Below are positions 7,750-16,188 of a DNA stretch of 34,735 bases, in pieces. This stretch comes from Tychonema sp. LEGE 07203 (lineage in GTDB: Bacteria; Cyanobacteriota; Cyanobacteriia; Cyanobacteriales; Microcoleaceae): assembly GCF_015207285.1 (NCBI RefSeq), contig NZ_JADEXD010000055.1, positions 1 through 34,735 on the forward strand. The letters are read 5' to 3'. The notes below the pieces were generated by a model that saw only the letters and a list, made by a program, of their open reading frames with translations, had not been told where the DNA came from and made no database searches. Every line of letters begins with the position of its first letter. Position 1 is the stretch's first letter. Both the position numbers and the translations under genes were made by a program.

Positions 7750-8664
7750 CTAATTTGCTGCAATTACCGATCGCCCTTTAATCCAATCAAGTAAAATAGG
7801 ATTGACCAATTCCGGCGCTTCATCCTGCGGACAATGGCCCACTCCCTCCAAAGAAATAAACTTTTCAACAGTCGGAAAATTTGCCAATTCTCGCCCCAGG
7901 GCGATCGGCTCCCAAGGATCGTTTGCGCCCCACAAAATCAAAGCCGGACAGCTCAAACGAGGCAACAAATCCTCCGGTAGCGGCCCTTGAGAATAGCTGA
8001 TAAATGCCACAAATACATCGACTGCGCCGCTATCTCGCGCTGGTTTTAACAAAATTTCTACAAGTTCGCCCGTGACAGCTTCCGGCTGGTGATAGGCTTG
8101 CAAAAGCACTTTTTTTACTGTTTTTGGGGTGGCTAACTGTTTGAAAAATAATTGACTAATCCACTTGACATTTAAAACTTTTTGTGCAACTGGCGCTCCA
8201 AAACTGCGATACCAAGGCAATTCGGCGCGCTTGCGATCGTGCAGCAAACGCAGGGAACAATTGAGTAAAATTACGCCAGAAGCAATATCGGGAAAATCCA
8301 CTGCAGCTTGCATAATTGCCACGCAGCCGATCGAATTTCCCACCAAAAAAGCCGGCCCGCCCGCAACTTCCCGACAAAAATCAGCAATTAACTCACCCCA
8401 AGTTTCAAAAGTATAGTCAATCTCAAGCTTGGGCGCGGGCTTAGCAGAACCGCCAAAACCGATAAGGTCGATCGCGTAACAGCGACAATCAGCAGCCAAC
8501 ACAGGCAAATTCTTGCGCCAGTGGCCCCAAGACGCGCCAAAACCGTGAACAAACACCACCGCAGGGCCCTCGGTTCCCGCAGCCTGGTAGCAAATCGGAA
8601 AACCTTTCCACATCCAGGTTTGAGGTGCAGCAAGTGTTGACAGAGCGGGAGTAGAAGGTGTCAT
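7750..8664 (-). CDS. Alpha/beta-fold hydrolase
   Basis: 304 residues. The fold's catalytic apparatus is complete: oxyanion-hole HGFG at 40-43, nucleophile elbow GNSIG with Ser111, acid Asp249 in WGANDPW, and His277 in GVGHCPQDE. A variable cap lies at about 140-225. Cyanobacterial and plant proteins of this pattern (VHGFGAS.GHWRKN, DLIGFG.SAKP) include hydrolases acting on ester bonds of tetrapyrroles or lipids and many uncharacterised members, so I do not assign a substrate. The C-terminus is complete. The gene is flanked by repeat arrays on both sides and faces away from the ureohydrolase gene. Confidence 0.88.
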   Translation of the reverse strand: MTPSTPALSTLAAPQTWMWKGFPICYQAAGTEGPAVVFVHGFGASWGHWRKNLPVLAADCRCYAIDLIGFGGSAKPAPKLEIDYTFETWGELIADFCREVAGGPAFLVGNSIGCVAIMQAAVDFPDIASGVILLNCSLRLLHDRKRAELPWYRSFGAPVAQKVLNVKWISQLFFKQLATPKTVKKVLLQAYHQPEAVTGELVEILLKPARDSGAVDVFVAFISYSQGPLPEDLLPRLSCPALILWGANDPWEPIALGRELANFPTVEKFISLEGVGHCPQDEAPELVNPILLDWIKGRSVIAAN

Positions 8665-8684
8665 GGGATTTTAGATTTTAGATT

Positions 8685-8782
8685 GGGCATGGGGTATAGG
8701 GCATAGGGCATAGGGCATGGGGCATGGGGCATTGTTGACTGTTGACTGTTGACTGACAACCACCAACTGACAACCACCAACT
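8685..8782. repeat. Heptamer repeat array (three kinds of unit)
   Basis: Fourteen consecutive 7-bp units: seven of GGGCATG/GGGCATA/GGGTATA/GGGCATT type (8685-8733), three GTTGACT (8734-8754), then two copies of the 14-mer GACAACCACCAACT (8755-8782). Period 7 is kept across the changes of unit. This is the short tandemly repeated repetitive (STRR) class known from filamentous cyanobacteria. Confidence 0.9.
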
Positions 8783-8880
8783 GCTTTCTTGTCAACTGAC
8801 TAATGACTACTTTGCAGTTAGAGCCGATATTATGTCACGATTAAACCTGCTGACTTCTTTGCTGTATTAAAATTTCCCCT

Positions 8881-9810
8881 ATGCCAACGATCGCCCCAAC
8901 ATCTGTCGTGCCGTTTCTGGGTTCAGAAATTGTACCAGACTACGACACAGCCAAAGTAGTAATCTTGCCAATTCCCTACGAAGCAACCACCACCTACCGC
9001 CGGGGGTGCGAAAACGGGCCGGCCAAACTGCTAGAAGCTTCACACCAGCTCGAATGCTACGACGAAGAACTAGATTCCGAAGTTTGCTACGATGTCGGAA
9101 TTTATACCGCAATGCCGATCGCCGACACCCGCAACAGCCAACCAGTTTCATCCTCAGAAATGCTGCGAGTCACGCAAAAAACCGTACAGCAGCTAATTGC
9201 GGAACAGAAATTTGTCATCTCTCTCGGAGGCGAGCACAGCATCACCGCCGGCATTGTCGAAGGCTACCGCCAAGGATACCCGGATGAACCCTTCACCGTC
9301 GTGCAAATTGATGCCCACGGAGACTTGCGCCACGAATACGAAGGCTCGATCCACAACCACGCCTGCGTGATGCGGCGGATTGTAGATATGGGCTTGCCGA
9401 CACTGCAAATCGGGATTCGCGCTATCTGCAAGGAGGAAGCTGATTTGATTAAAGCAAAACAGCTCAACGTGATTCGAGCTCGGGAAATTGCTACTCAACC
9501 GGATTGGGCCGATCGCGCCATTGCCAGCATAACAACCAAACGAGTATTTTTGACGATCGACCTAGACGGCATCGATCCGACATTAATTCCGGGGGTTGGC
9601 ACACCCGAACCGGGCGGGTTAAATTGGTATTCGCTAACCGGATTTTTGCGGCGCGTCTTCGAGTCCTGCGAAGTAATCGGGTGTGACATTATGGAATTAG
9701 CACCTGTTGTAGATTCTGTCGTCTCAGAATTTACCGCTGCTAAATTAACCTACAAACTTATTGGATATCAAGCGGCGGCTCAAGGTTGGCTAAAGCAAAA
9801 CGAGGAATAA
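8881..9810 (+). CDS. speB: Agmatinase-family ureohydrolase
   Basis: 309 residues, the usual length of short cyanobacterial ureohydrolases. The binuclear metal site is intact: GGEHS (116-120), DAHGD (144-148), H158 in SIHNH and IDLDGIDP (226-233). These enzymes hydrolyse agmatine to putrescine and urea in polyamine synthesis, or related guanidino compounds. In Synechocystis two paralogues exist and one (Sll1077) is a nickel guanidine hydrolase with a longer N-terminus; the short length here favours the agmatinase type, but substrate is not proven. It has a good terminator downstream (9828-9890), and a heptamer array about 100 bp upstream of its ATG. Confidence 0.85.
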   Translation: MPTIAPTSVVPFLGSEIVPDYDTAKVVILPIPYEATTTYRRGCENGPAKLLEASHQLECYDEELDSEVCYDVGIYTAMPIADTRNSQPVSSSEMLRVTQKTVQQLIAEQKFVISLGGEHSITAGIVEGYRQGYPDEPFTVVQIDAHGDLRHEYEGSIHNHACVMRRIVDMGLPTLQIGIRAICKEEADLIKAKQLNVIRAREIATQPDWADRAIASITTKRVFLTIDLDGIDPTLIPGVGTPEPGGLNWYSLTGFLRRVFESCEVIGCDIMELAPVVDSVVSEFTAAKLTYKLIGYQAAAQGWLKQNEE

Positions 9811-9827
9811 ATCGCGAATTATTAATC

Positions 9828-9890
9828 AAAATAAGCTGTTGACTAGGTTAGAATCAAGCTAAAACGCCAAAACAGCTTATTTTATTTTTG
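9828..9890 (+). terminator. Terminator after the ureohydrolase gene
   Basis: AAAATAAGCTGTT at 9828-9840 pairs perfectly (13 bp) with AACAGCTTATTTT at 9871-9883 around a 30-base loop, followed by ATTTTTG. The long loop is unusual, but stem and tail fit a terminator. Confidence 0.65.
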
Positions 9891-9943
9891 CTGAAAATTT
9901 CATCTTTCACGATCGCAAATACTGCTCTTAACCTCCTGAAAAC

Positions 9944-10501
9944 ATGAGTTTACCAATCGAAACAACGGGTACTCCCATTAATGGCTACGCTCCCGATTTT
10001 GAACTGCCGGGAGTTGACGCAGAAGTTCACCATTTAGCTCGCTATTTAGAAAATTTTCGGGCAATTGGGGTAGTATTTATCTGCAATCATTGCCCTTACG
10101 TGAAGTTGTATATCGATCGCCTGAAAGAACTTCAAGCAGCTTTTCAAGATCGAGAAGTTACGTTAATCGGGATTAATGCCAATGATGCAAACCAGCATCC
10201 CGACGACAGTTTTGAGAACATGAAAATTTTTGCAGCCGACAATCAACTCAACTTCCCGTACATCCGAGATGTTGCTCAAGATGTGGCCCAGAGTTTTGGG
10301 GCTTCTAAAACGCCGGAAGTTTTTTTGTTAGACCGAGACGGCAGATTGCGCTATAAAGGTTTAATTGACGACAATGCCGACGACGCGGCGGCGGTACAGG
10401 TTTCTTATTTGCGAAGCGCGATCGACCAATTGCTCAAAGACGAACCGGTAGAACCTTCTATTACAGAGGCGATCGGTTGTTCTGTCAAGTGGCGATTGTA
10501 G
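9944..10501 (+). CDS. Thioredoxin-fold, peroxiredoxin-like redox protein
   Basis: 185 residues. The N-terminus (APDFELPGVDAEVHHL) and the segment VVFICNHCPYVKLYIDRLKEL place it in the AhpC/TSA-related thioredoxin-like group. The redox motif is C47-N-H-C50-P-Y-V. Downstream are GINANDA, a typical peroxiredoxin-like strand and loop, and SKTPEVFLLD with the cis-Pro, then RYKGLIDDN. Known members of this CNHCP group are mostly uncharacterised thiol oxidoreductases of oxidative-stress defence. It lacks a signal peptide, so it is probably cytosolic. Its TAG stop codon shares its last base with a heptamer array that starts immediately. Confidence 0.88.
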   Translation: MSLPIETTGTPINGYAPDFELPGVDAEVHHLARYLENFRAIGVVFICNHCPYVKLYIDRLKELQAAFQDREVTLIGINANDANQHPDDSFENMKIFAADNQLNFPYIRDVAQDVAQSFGASKTPEVFLLDRDGRLRYKGLIDDNADDAAAVQVSYLRSAIDQLLKDEPVEPSITEAIGCSVKWRL

Positions 10502-10760
10502 TCATCAGTCATCAGTCATCAGTCATCAGTCATCAGTCATCAGTCATCAGTCATCAGTCATCAGTCATTAGTCATTAGTCATCAGTAGGGGCGGTGCCAA
10601 GAGTGCCCGCCCTCCTGCCGTCATCAGTCATCAGTCATCAGTCCAACGTCATCAGTCATCAGTCATCAGTAGGGGCGGTGCCAAGAGTGCCCGCCCGCCC
10701 TCCTGCCGTCATCAGTCATCAGTCATCAGTCATCAGTCATTAGTCATCAGTCATTAGTCA
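10501..10760. repeat. GTCATCA heptamer array with two embedded hairpin modules
   Basis: Nine GTCATCA units (10501-10563) are followed by GTCATTA variants. A 35-base module starting GTAGGGGCGGTGCC (10585-10619) and a slightly longer copy (about 10669-10707) interrupt the array, and heptamers resume after each. The module folds as GGGCGG(T)GC with GCCCGCCC around a short loop. A third copy lies at 16625-16654. The array begins on the final base of the preceding stop codon. Confidence 0.9.
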
Positions 10761-10825
10761 TCTCCAACAAATAATCTCGCTCCCCCTTAGGGCGTGTTTT
10801 CAAACCTAGAATTGGCTTAAATAGT

Positions 10826-10859
10826 ATGTTGGGTTGAGGAAATAAACCCAACATTTTTT
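10826..10859 (+). terminator. Hairpin with T run in the region before modA
   Basis: ATGTTGGGTT at 10826-10835 pairs with AACCCAACAT at 10845-10854, followed by TTTTT. It looks like a terminator, but no gene ends just upstream, so it may be a dispersed palindrome or the end of a short RNA. The rest of 10761-11026 contains no supportable gene; the modA promoter presumably lies in the last 100 bp. Confidence 0.55.
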
Positions 10860-11026
10860 GTATATTTGTTTTGCGGAGCAAAACGGAGGGCGATCGAGAC
10901 TTCGATACAAATATTCGAGACAAAGGGTTGCAGTATTCAGCAGACACAAATTAATTGCTTACCTTAATCCTCTGCTTTGCCATACCTAAGTCTCGATCGC
11001 CCTAGGAAAAATTAAAACATAGCTCT

Positions 11027-11827
11027 ATGAAAAGAAAACAGATCCTTAACTTAATTCTAGTAGCCATCGCGACGCTAGCACTGCTAATTAGTTGGAAGTT
11101 ATTTCAGAGTGTTTCCCCAGCCACAGCACAGCAGCGCACGTCTTTAACCGTATCCGCCGCCATCAGTCTCTCGCCAGTCTTAACAGAAATCAAAACAGTA
11201 TATCAAAGCAGCAATCCCAATACTACTATTACTTATAATTTTGGTGCTTCCGGCGCTCTAGAGCGGCAAATTCAGCAAGGAGCTCCGGTAGATATATTTT
11301 TCAGCGCCGCGACTAAACAAATGGATGGTTTGCAGAAAGCTAATTTGCTGCTTAACGAGACGCGCCGCAATTTGCTGACAAATCGCCTGGTTTTGATTGT
11401 TCCTAAAAATGGCGCTGTTTTGAGCGATTTTAAACAGTTGACAGATGCCAAAATCAAGAAAATTGCGATCGGCGAACCGAAAAGCGTTCCAGCCGGACAA
11501 TACGCTCAAGAAATGCTAACTAAGCTCGGATTGTGGTCGCAACTGCAGCCAAAATTAGTATTGGGAAATAACGTCCGCCAAGTCCTGACATTTGTCGAAA
11601 GCGGTAACGTTGATGCCGGTATAGTTTACACTACAGATGCCAAAGCATCCGACAAAGTAACAGTGCGACTAACAGCAGCCGAAACCTTGCACTCGCCCAT
11701 TGTTTATCCCCTAGCAATTATCAAAAACAGCCGCAATCCCGCCGCAGCAAAAGCCTTTGTTGAGTTTTTAGTCGGCGATCGCGCTAAAATAGTATTTCAG
11801 AAATACGGCTTCGGTACAACTCATTAA
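11027..11827 (+). CDS. modA: Molybdate ABC transporter, periplasmic binding protein
   Basis: 266 residues. Signal peptide 1-34 (MKRKQ then a hydrophobic core, cleavage likely near ATAQ). The mature protein shows the ModA pattern: LTVSAAISLSPVLTEI (oxyanion-binding Ser residues), YNFGASGALERQIQQGAPVDIFFSA, a second-lobe segment KKIAIGEPKSVPAGQYAQ, and VESGNVDAGIVYTTDA. It captures molybdate outside the membrane and delivers it to the permease; molybdenum is needed for nitrate reductase. The modBC fusion follows 120 bp downstream on the same strand, so the two genes probably make one transport system. Confidence 0.95.
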   Translation: MKRKQILNLILVAIATLALLISWKLFQSVSPATAQQRTSLTVSAAISLSPVLTEIKTVYQSSNPNTTITYNFGASGALERQIQQGAPVDIFFSAATKQMDGLQKANLLLNETRRNLLTNRLVLIVPKNGAVLSDFKQLTDAKIKKIAIGEPKSVPAGQYAQEMLTKLGLWSQLQPKLVLGNNVRQVLTFVESGNVDAGIVYTTDAKASDKVTVRLTAAETLHSPIVYPLAIIKNSRNPAAAKAFVEFLVGDRAKIVFQKYGFGTTH

Positions 11828-11947
11828 TTATTCGTAAAACTTGCAGCAATTCAAAAAACTTTCTTCTCTTCCTTCTCTTCCTCCGTGTTCTCTGCGCCCT
11901 CTGCGGTTCAAAAAAATCATCCAAAACTGCGATAGTTCATCCAAAAT

Positions 11948-13768
11948 ATGGAATTTGACATATCTCCATTATGGATATCCCTAAAATCATCAGCCATCGC
12001 CACATTCTTTACCTTCTTTCTGGGAATATCCGCCGCCCGGTGGATGCTTTCTACTCGCATCCGAGGTAAAGCCTTGATTGAGGCCATTTTCATCTCTCCC
12101 TTGGTTTTGCCGCCGACAGTTGTAGGATTTTTGCTGCTGCTGCTGTTTGGGAGAAATGGGGCGATCGGTCAATTGCTGCTAAAATTTGACTTAACTATAA
12201 TTTTCACTTGGCAAGCCGCCGTAATTACTGCCACAGTCGTATCATTTCCCCTGATGTACAAAACTGCTTTGGCAGCTTTTGAGCAAATTGATGCCAATCT
12301 TCTCAATGCAGCCCGCACTTTGGGCGCTTCGGAAGGGACTGTCTTTTGGCGGATTTTGTTGCCGCTAGCATGGCCGGGAATTTTAGCAGGAACTATTCTC
12401 GCATTTGCCCGCGCTTTGGGTGAATTCGGCGCGACTTTGATGTTAGCTGGGAATATTCCCGGACAAACTCAAACTATCCCGATGGCAATTTATTTTGCGG
12501 TGGAAGCTGGGGATATGAGGCAAGCTGCTATTTGGGTTTTGATTATTTTCAGTCTTGCTTTGAGCGTGCTTACTTTGGTGAATTACTGGACTTATTTACC
12601 AAGAATTTCACCTCAGCCAAATCCTAACTATCAACGGCTATCTAACCTGGCTCAATTTGCTCCTATTTTTACCATAAAATCCCCAAAAAAACAACTGGAA
12701 TGCGGACTATTTTTAAATATTTTTAAACCTCTTTCGGGCTTTGCCTTGGATGTCGGTTTTGATATCGGCCCGGAAGTGCTGGGAATTCTGGGCGCGTCGG
12801 GTTCCGGCAAGAGCATGACTCTGCGCTGCATCGCCGGTTTGGAAACTCCCCGCAGCGGTAAAATAGCAGTTAATGGAAAGGTGTTATTTGACTCGGCAGA
12901 GGGCATTAATGTGCCTTCTAAAGACCGCCGCATTGGTTTTTTGTTTCAAAACTATGCTTTGTTTCCTCACCTGAATGTGGCTGAAAATATTGCTTTTGGT
13001 TTGCAGCATTTATCTAAAGGCGAGCAAAAAATTCGGGTCAAAGAACAGCTTGTTTCGGTGCAAATGTTGGGAATGGAAAACCGCTACCCGCACGAACTTT
13101 CTGGCGGCCAGCAGCAGCGGGTGGCTTTGGCAAGGGCGATCGCCCCTGCTCCGGAATTGCTGCTGTTAGATGAGCCGTTTTCGGCTTTGGACACTCATTT
13201 GCGGAGTCAACTCGAACGCGAGTTAATGCAGGCTCTGGCTAATTATCGGGGAATTACTTTGTTTGTCAGTCACAATTTAGAGGAGGTTTACCGGGTGTGC
13301 AAAAATCTGTTGGTGTTGGCTGGGGGAAGGGCGATCGCCTTTGATAGCAAACAGAACATTTTCGATCGCCCGCGCAACTTCACCGTCGCCCAGTTAACGG
13401 GCTGCAAGAATTTCTCTGCTGCTAAACCGGTTGCTGAAACTGTCGTAGAGGCGATCGGCTGGGGCTGTACTTTGACTGTAGTCGAACCAATTCCCAAATC
13501 TCTAGTTTCTGTCGGAATTCGAGCTCATCAAATCAGTTTTGTTAGCGGGGGCGATCGCGAAAATACTTTTGCTTGTTGGATCGCCTCAACTGTAGAAACT
13601 CCGCACCGAGTGACATTATATCTCAAGTTGCACTCGCCTCCTAATGATTCCCCAGATTATCACTTGCAAGCTGAAGTTTTCAAGGAAAAGTGGCGGGCAA
13701 TTAAGGACAATCCTTTTCCCTGGTATGTTCATTTGGAGCCAATTAGGTTAATATTAATGGAAGCCTGA
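11948..13768 (+). CDS. modBC: Fused molybdate permease and ATPase (ModBC)
   Basis: 606 residues joining both transporter subunits. Residues 1-215 are the permease ModB, with about five membrane helices and the EAA loop AARTLGASEGTVFWRILLPLAWPGI (121-145) that contacts the ATPase. Residues about 245-606 are ModC: Walker A GASGSGKS (282-289), Q-loop FLFQNYALFPH, signature LSGGQQQR (384-391), Walker B LLLLDEPF (404-411) and H-loop His442. A C-terminal region (500-606) of the TOBE/MOP type (SVGIRAHQISFV) probably senses oxyanion. ModB-ModC fusions are known in cyanobacteria. Two fused chains would give the normal two-permease, two-ATPase transporter. Confidence 0.95.
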   Translation: MEFDISPLWISLKSSAIATFFTFFLGISAARWMLSTRIRGKALIEAIFISPLVLPPTVVGFLLLLLFGRNGAIGQLLLKFDLTIIFTWQAAVITATVVSFPLMYKTALAAFEQIDANLLNAARTLGASEGTVFWRILLPLAWPGILAGTILAFARALGEFGATLMLAGNIPGQTQTIPMAIYFAVEAGDMRQAAIWVLIIFSLALSVLTLVNYWTYLPRISPQPNPNYQRLSNLAQFAPIFTIKSPKKQLECGLFLNIFKPLSGFALDVGFDIGPEVLGILGASGSGKSMTLRCIAGLETPRSGKIAVNGKVLFDSAEGINVPSKDRRIGFLFQNYALFPHLNVAENIAFGLQHLSKGEQKIRVKEQLVSVQMLGMENRYPHELSGGQQQRVALARAIAPAPELLLLDEPFSALDTHLRSQLERELMQALANYRGITLFVSHNLEEVYRVCKNLLVLAGGRAIAFDSKQNIFDRPRNFTVAQLTGCKNFSAAKPVAETVVEAIGWGCTLTVVEPIPKSLVSVGIRAHQISFVSGGDRENTFACWIASTVETPHRVTLYLKLHSPPNDSPDYHLQAEVFKEKWRAIKDNPFPWYVHLEPIRLILMEA

Positions 13769-13771
13769 CTT

Positions 13772-13886
13772 GACAGTTAACAGTCAACAGTTAACAGCCA
13801 ACAGCCAACAGCCAACAGCCAACAGCCAACAGCCAACAGCCAACAGCCAACAGCCAACAGCCAACAATCAACAGCCAACAATTAAC
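13772..13886. repeat. CCAACAG heptamer array
   Basis: Variant units (GTTAACA, GTCAACA) pass into about a dozen CCAACAG heptamers and then degenerate copies. It begins a few bases after the modBC stop codon and ends about 10 bp before the msrB start, so it fills the whole gap between the two genes. Confidence 0.9.
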
Positions 13887-13897
13887 AAGATTAAATC

Positions 13898-14296
13898 ATG
13901 ACTGACAAAGTGCAAAAAACCGATGCCGAATGGCAGCAGCAACTCACGCCCGAACAGTTCAAAGTTACCAGGAAGAAGGGAACAGAAAGAGCTTTTAGCG
14001 GCGAGTATCACGACAACAAAAAGCCGGGAATTTATAAGTGCATTTGCTGCGGCACGGAGCTATTTAAATCTGAAACAAAATACGATTCCGGCACTGGTTG
14101 GCCGAGCTTCTACGCTCCCATTAACGAAGAAAATGTCAAGAATGAGTCGGACAACAGCTTGTTCATGCGCCGCACTGAGGTACTGTGTGCTGTCTGCGAC
14201 GCTCATCTCGGTCACGTATTCAACGATGGGCCAAAACCCACCGGTCAGCGTTACTGCATGAATTCTGCTGCGCTTAATTTCGTTCCCAAAGATTAA
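13898..14296 (+). CDS. msrB: Peptide-methionine (R)-S-oxide reductase
   Basis: 132 residues, full length. It reduces methionine-R-sulfoxide in oxidised proteins. Zinc-binding pairs C48/C51 (KCICCG) and C97/C100 (CAVC) are present. The catalytic Cys120 lies in [11 protein letters not shown], with the conserved GTGWPSF (65-71) and [10 protein letters not shown] (103-112) around the active site. There is no signal peptide, so it acts in the cytosol. The heptamer array upstream leaves almost no room for a ribosome binding site or promoter, so it may depend on read-through from modBC or use a leader within the array. A palindromic repeat (14326-14392) follows. Confidence 0.96.
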   Translation: MTDKVQKTDAEWQQQLTPEQFKVTRKKGTERAFSGEYHDNKKPGIYKCICCGTELFKSETKYDSGTGWPSFYAPINEENVKNESDNSLFMRRTEVLCAVCDAHLGHVFNDGPKPTGQRYCMNSAALNFVPKD

Positions 14297-14325
14297 GTCG
14301 GCATTTCTCGCGCCCTGTGGCAGCA

Positions 14326-14392
14326 AAAAACCCGGTTTCAGGCTGAACTTTGATTGCTCAAAACGAAGATTTGGCCGAGAAACCGGGTTTTT
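14326..14392. repeat. Dispersed palindrome, copy B of three
   Basis: AAAAACCCGGTTTC at 14326-14339 pairs perfectly with GAAACCGGGTTTTT at 14379-14392 around a 39-base loop. It ends in a T run and could serve as the msrB terminator. See copies A (6623) and C (29501). Confidence 0.8.
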
Positions 14393-14529
14393 ATCGGTTC
14401 CCACCCAGGTGTTCTGGAACCAGCCCAAAAGTCTGTTCCAGACAATTGATGTTCAAAATGCACCCTGGCTGCTATCTTATAAGGAATACCCTGAAAACCC
14501 TGTGACTTAGTCCAGGGATTAAAGGGCAT

Positions 14530-14547
14530 GGCAGGATTTATCCTGCC
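14530..14547. repeat. Perfect small hairpin, possible left end of an IS605-type element
   Basis: GGCAGGAT and ATCCTGCC form an 8-bp stem with a 2-base loop. It could be the left-end hairpin of the non-autonomous element whose right end I infer at 14893, but there is no direct evidence linking them. Confidence 0.35.
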
Positions 14548-14689
14548 TGTGAGATACACCAATTGCACAAATGTTTGGCAAGTGTGCTGTCGTCAGAAGA
14601 GTCGAAAGTTGCGAATTTTGAGAAATCAAGTATCTAGCCTAGCCGCAGTACGGATGCTCAAAATAACTAATCACAAACCAAGACTAAGG

Positions 14690-14893
14690 TTCTGAACCGA
14701 TTAAATCGTCAGTAAAAGACGTTAAAACCTACCCCCAGACTGGAGGAAAGTCACGACCGAGGAGCTAGTTGCAAGACTAGGATAGTAGACCGCCATTTTT
14801 GGCAAAAGGATTGCGCCCGGAAACCCTAGCAATAGGGATATTAAGGCCCGAAAGTCTTAAGAATCTCCGTCGCTTTAGCGCGGGGAGTGTCAA
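14690..14893 (+). ncRNA. Possible omega-RNA / right-end relic of an IS200/IS605-type element
   Basis: The segment ends in GAATCTCCGTCGCTTTAGCG then CGGGGAGTGTCAA, an imperfect hairpin followed by TCAA. That is the look of the right end of IS605/TnpB-type elements in cyanobacteria, where the 3' region also encodes the TnpB guide (omega) RNA. Upstream are further hairpins, CCCTA-GCAA-TAGGG at 14824-14837 and CTAGT with ACTAG near 14764-14779, as in an RNA scaffold. No tnpB coding remnant is visible upstream, so it would be a non-autonomous copy or relic. It lies in the pyrH leader, 31 bp before the ATG. The assignment rests on remembered similarity. Confidence 0.45.
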
Positions 14894-14924
14894 GGTGGAG
14901 ACAAAAAGCAAAAATAGTGGCGGC

Positions 14925-15653
14925 ATGGGGATGGTTTATCAGCGGGTTTTGCTGAAGCTCAGCGGTGAAGCGCTGATGGGCAGCTTGGGCTACGGTATCG
15001 ATCCGGTAGTGGTTGGGTCGATCGCCCAGGAAGTGGCAAAAGTAGTTTCCGAAGGCATTCAAATTGCGATCGTTGTCGGCGGCGGCAACATTTTTCGCGG
15101 CGTGAAAGCTGCTTCGGCAGGGATGGATCGGGCAACCGCCGATTATGTGGGCATGATCGCTACGGTGATGAATGCTATCACTTTGCAGGATGCCCTGGAA
15201 CAAGCAGGAGTGCCAACGAGGGTGCAATCGGCGATCGACATGCAAGAGGTAGCTGAACCCTACATCCGGCGGCGGGCAATTCGCCACCTCGAAAAAAAAC
15301 GGGTAGTAATTTTTGGTGCCGGTTCTGGCAATCCTTTTTTTACTACTGATACTACAGCCGCATTGCGGGCGGCTGAAATCGATGCACAGGTGATTTTTAA
15401 AGCTACTAAGGTGGATGGGGTCTACGATTCCGACCCCCACGTCAACCCCAACGCGCGCAGGTATAAAACCCTCACCTACGCCCACGTCTTGAACCAAGAC
15501 TTGCGGGTGATGGACAGTACCGCGATCGCCCTGTGCAAAGAAAATAATATTCCTATTATGGTATTTGACCTCTCGGTATCGGGCAACATTTATCGAGCTG
15601 TAATGGGAGAATCTATCGGAACTATTGTAGGAGGAGTTTGTGAAGTTAGCTGA
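14925..15653 (+). CDS. pyrH: UMP kinase
   Basis: 242 residues from the ATG at 14925, giving the typical cyanobacterial start [19 protein letters not shown]. An open frame continues upstream to 14799 but runs through the structured leader and is not family sequence. It phosphorylates UMP to UDP. Motifs: KLSGEALMG (phosphate-binding), [42 protein letters not shown] and [13 protein letters not shown], all expected of the hexameric bacterial amino-acid-kinase-fold enzyme. It overlaps frr by 14 bp, the usual pyrH-frr pairing, so the two are co-translated. Confidence 0.97.
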   Translation: MGMVYQRVLLKLSGEALMGSLGYGIDPVVVGSIAQEVAKVVSEGIQIAIVVGGGNIFRGVKAASAGMDRATADYVGMIATVMNAITLQDALEQAGVPTRVQSAIDMQEVAEPYIRRRAIRHLEKKRVVIFGAGSGNPFFTTDTTAALRAAEIDAQVIFKATKVDGVYDSDPHVNPNARRYKTLTYAHVLNQDLRVMDSTAIALCKENNIPIMVFDLSVSGNIYRAVMGESIGTIVGGVCEVS

Positions 15654-16188
15654 AGCAGAAGAGCACATGCAAAAGGCAGTTGAGGCTACTCAGCGGTCTT
15701 TTAATACTATCAGGACGGGACGGGCAAACGCCTCTCTCCTCGATCGAGTCATGGTAGATTACTACGGAGCTCCAACTCCCATCAAATCCCTTGCCAACAT
15801 CGGCACGCCGGATGCGACTACGATCAACATTCAACCGTTCGATCGCACAGCACTAACATCGATCGAAAAAGCAATTTCCCTGTCGGATGTAGGACTCGTA
15901 CCCAACAACGACGGTTCAGTTATTCGCTTGAACATTCCGCCCCTGACAAGCGAAAGACGGCAAGAATTTGTCAAAATGGCCTCGAAGTTTGCCGAAGAAG
16001 GTAAAGTTGCAATTCGGAATATCCGCCGCGATGCCGTTGACTCGATTCGCAAGCAAGAAAAAAGCAGCGATATCTCTAAAGATGAATCGCGGGACTTGCA
16101 AGATAAAATTCAAAAGCTGACGGACAAGTATGTCGCCAAAATAGAAGAAGTTCTGGCATCGAAAGAGAAAGATATCACGACAGTTTAG
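15640..16188 (+). CDS. frr: Ribosome recycling factor
   Basis: 182 residues, full length. It splits post-termination ribosomes together with EF-G. The start is the GTG at 15640, preceded by GTAGGAGGAG, an unusually strong ribosome binding site inside the end of pyrH. Recognisable features are [24 protein letters not shown], the [15 protein letters not shown] segment, [23 protein letters not shown], and the C-terminal helix ending in ASKEKDI. The 14-bp overlap with pyrH indicates translational coupling. Confidence 0.97.
   Translation: MKLAEAEEHMQKAVEATQRSFNTIRTGRANASLLDRVMVDYYGAPTPIKSLANIGTPDATTINIQPFDRTALTSIEKAISLSDVGLVPNNDGSVIRLNIPPLTSERRQEFVKMASKFAEEGKVAIRNIRRDAVDSIRKQEKSSDISKDESRDLQDKIQKLTDKYVAKIEEVLASKEKDITTV

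Noticed and set aside
7497-7763. 88-codon minus-strand frame beside the alpha/beta hydrolase gene
   Set aside because: Covers an inverted repeat and the 3' end of the hydrolase gene in another frame; not protein-like.
10501-10760. CRISPR array
   Set aside because: The repeats are 7 bp without unique spacers of constant length; the interruptions are copies of one module. This is a tandem heptamer array.
14740-14775. GAGGAAAGTC motif suggesting RNase P RNA
   Set aside because: Only this short word matches; the long conserved helices and the rest of an rnpB gene are absent.
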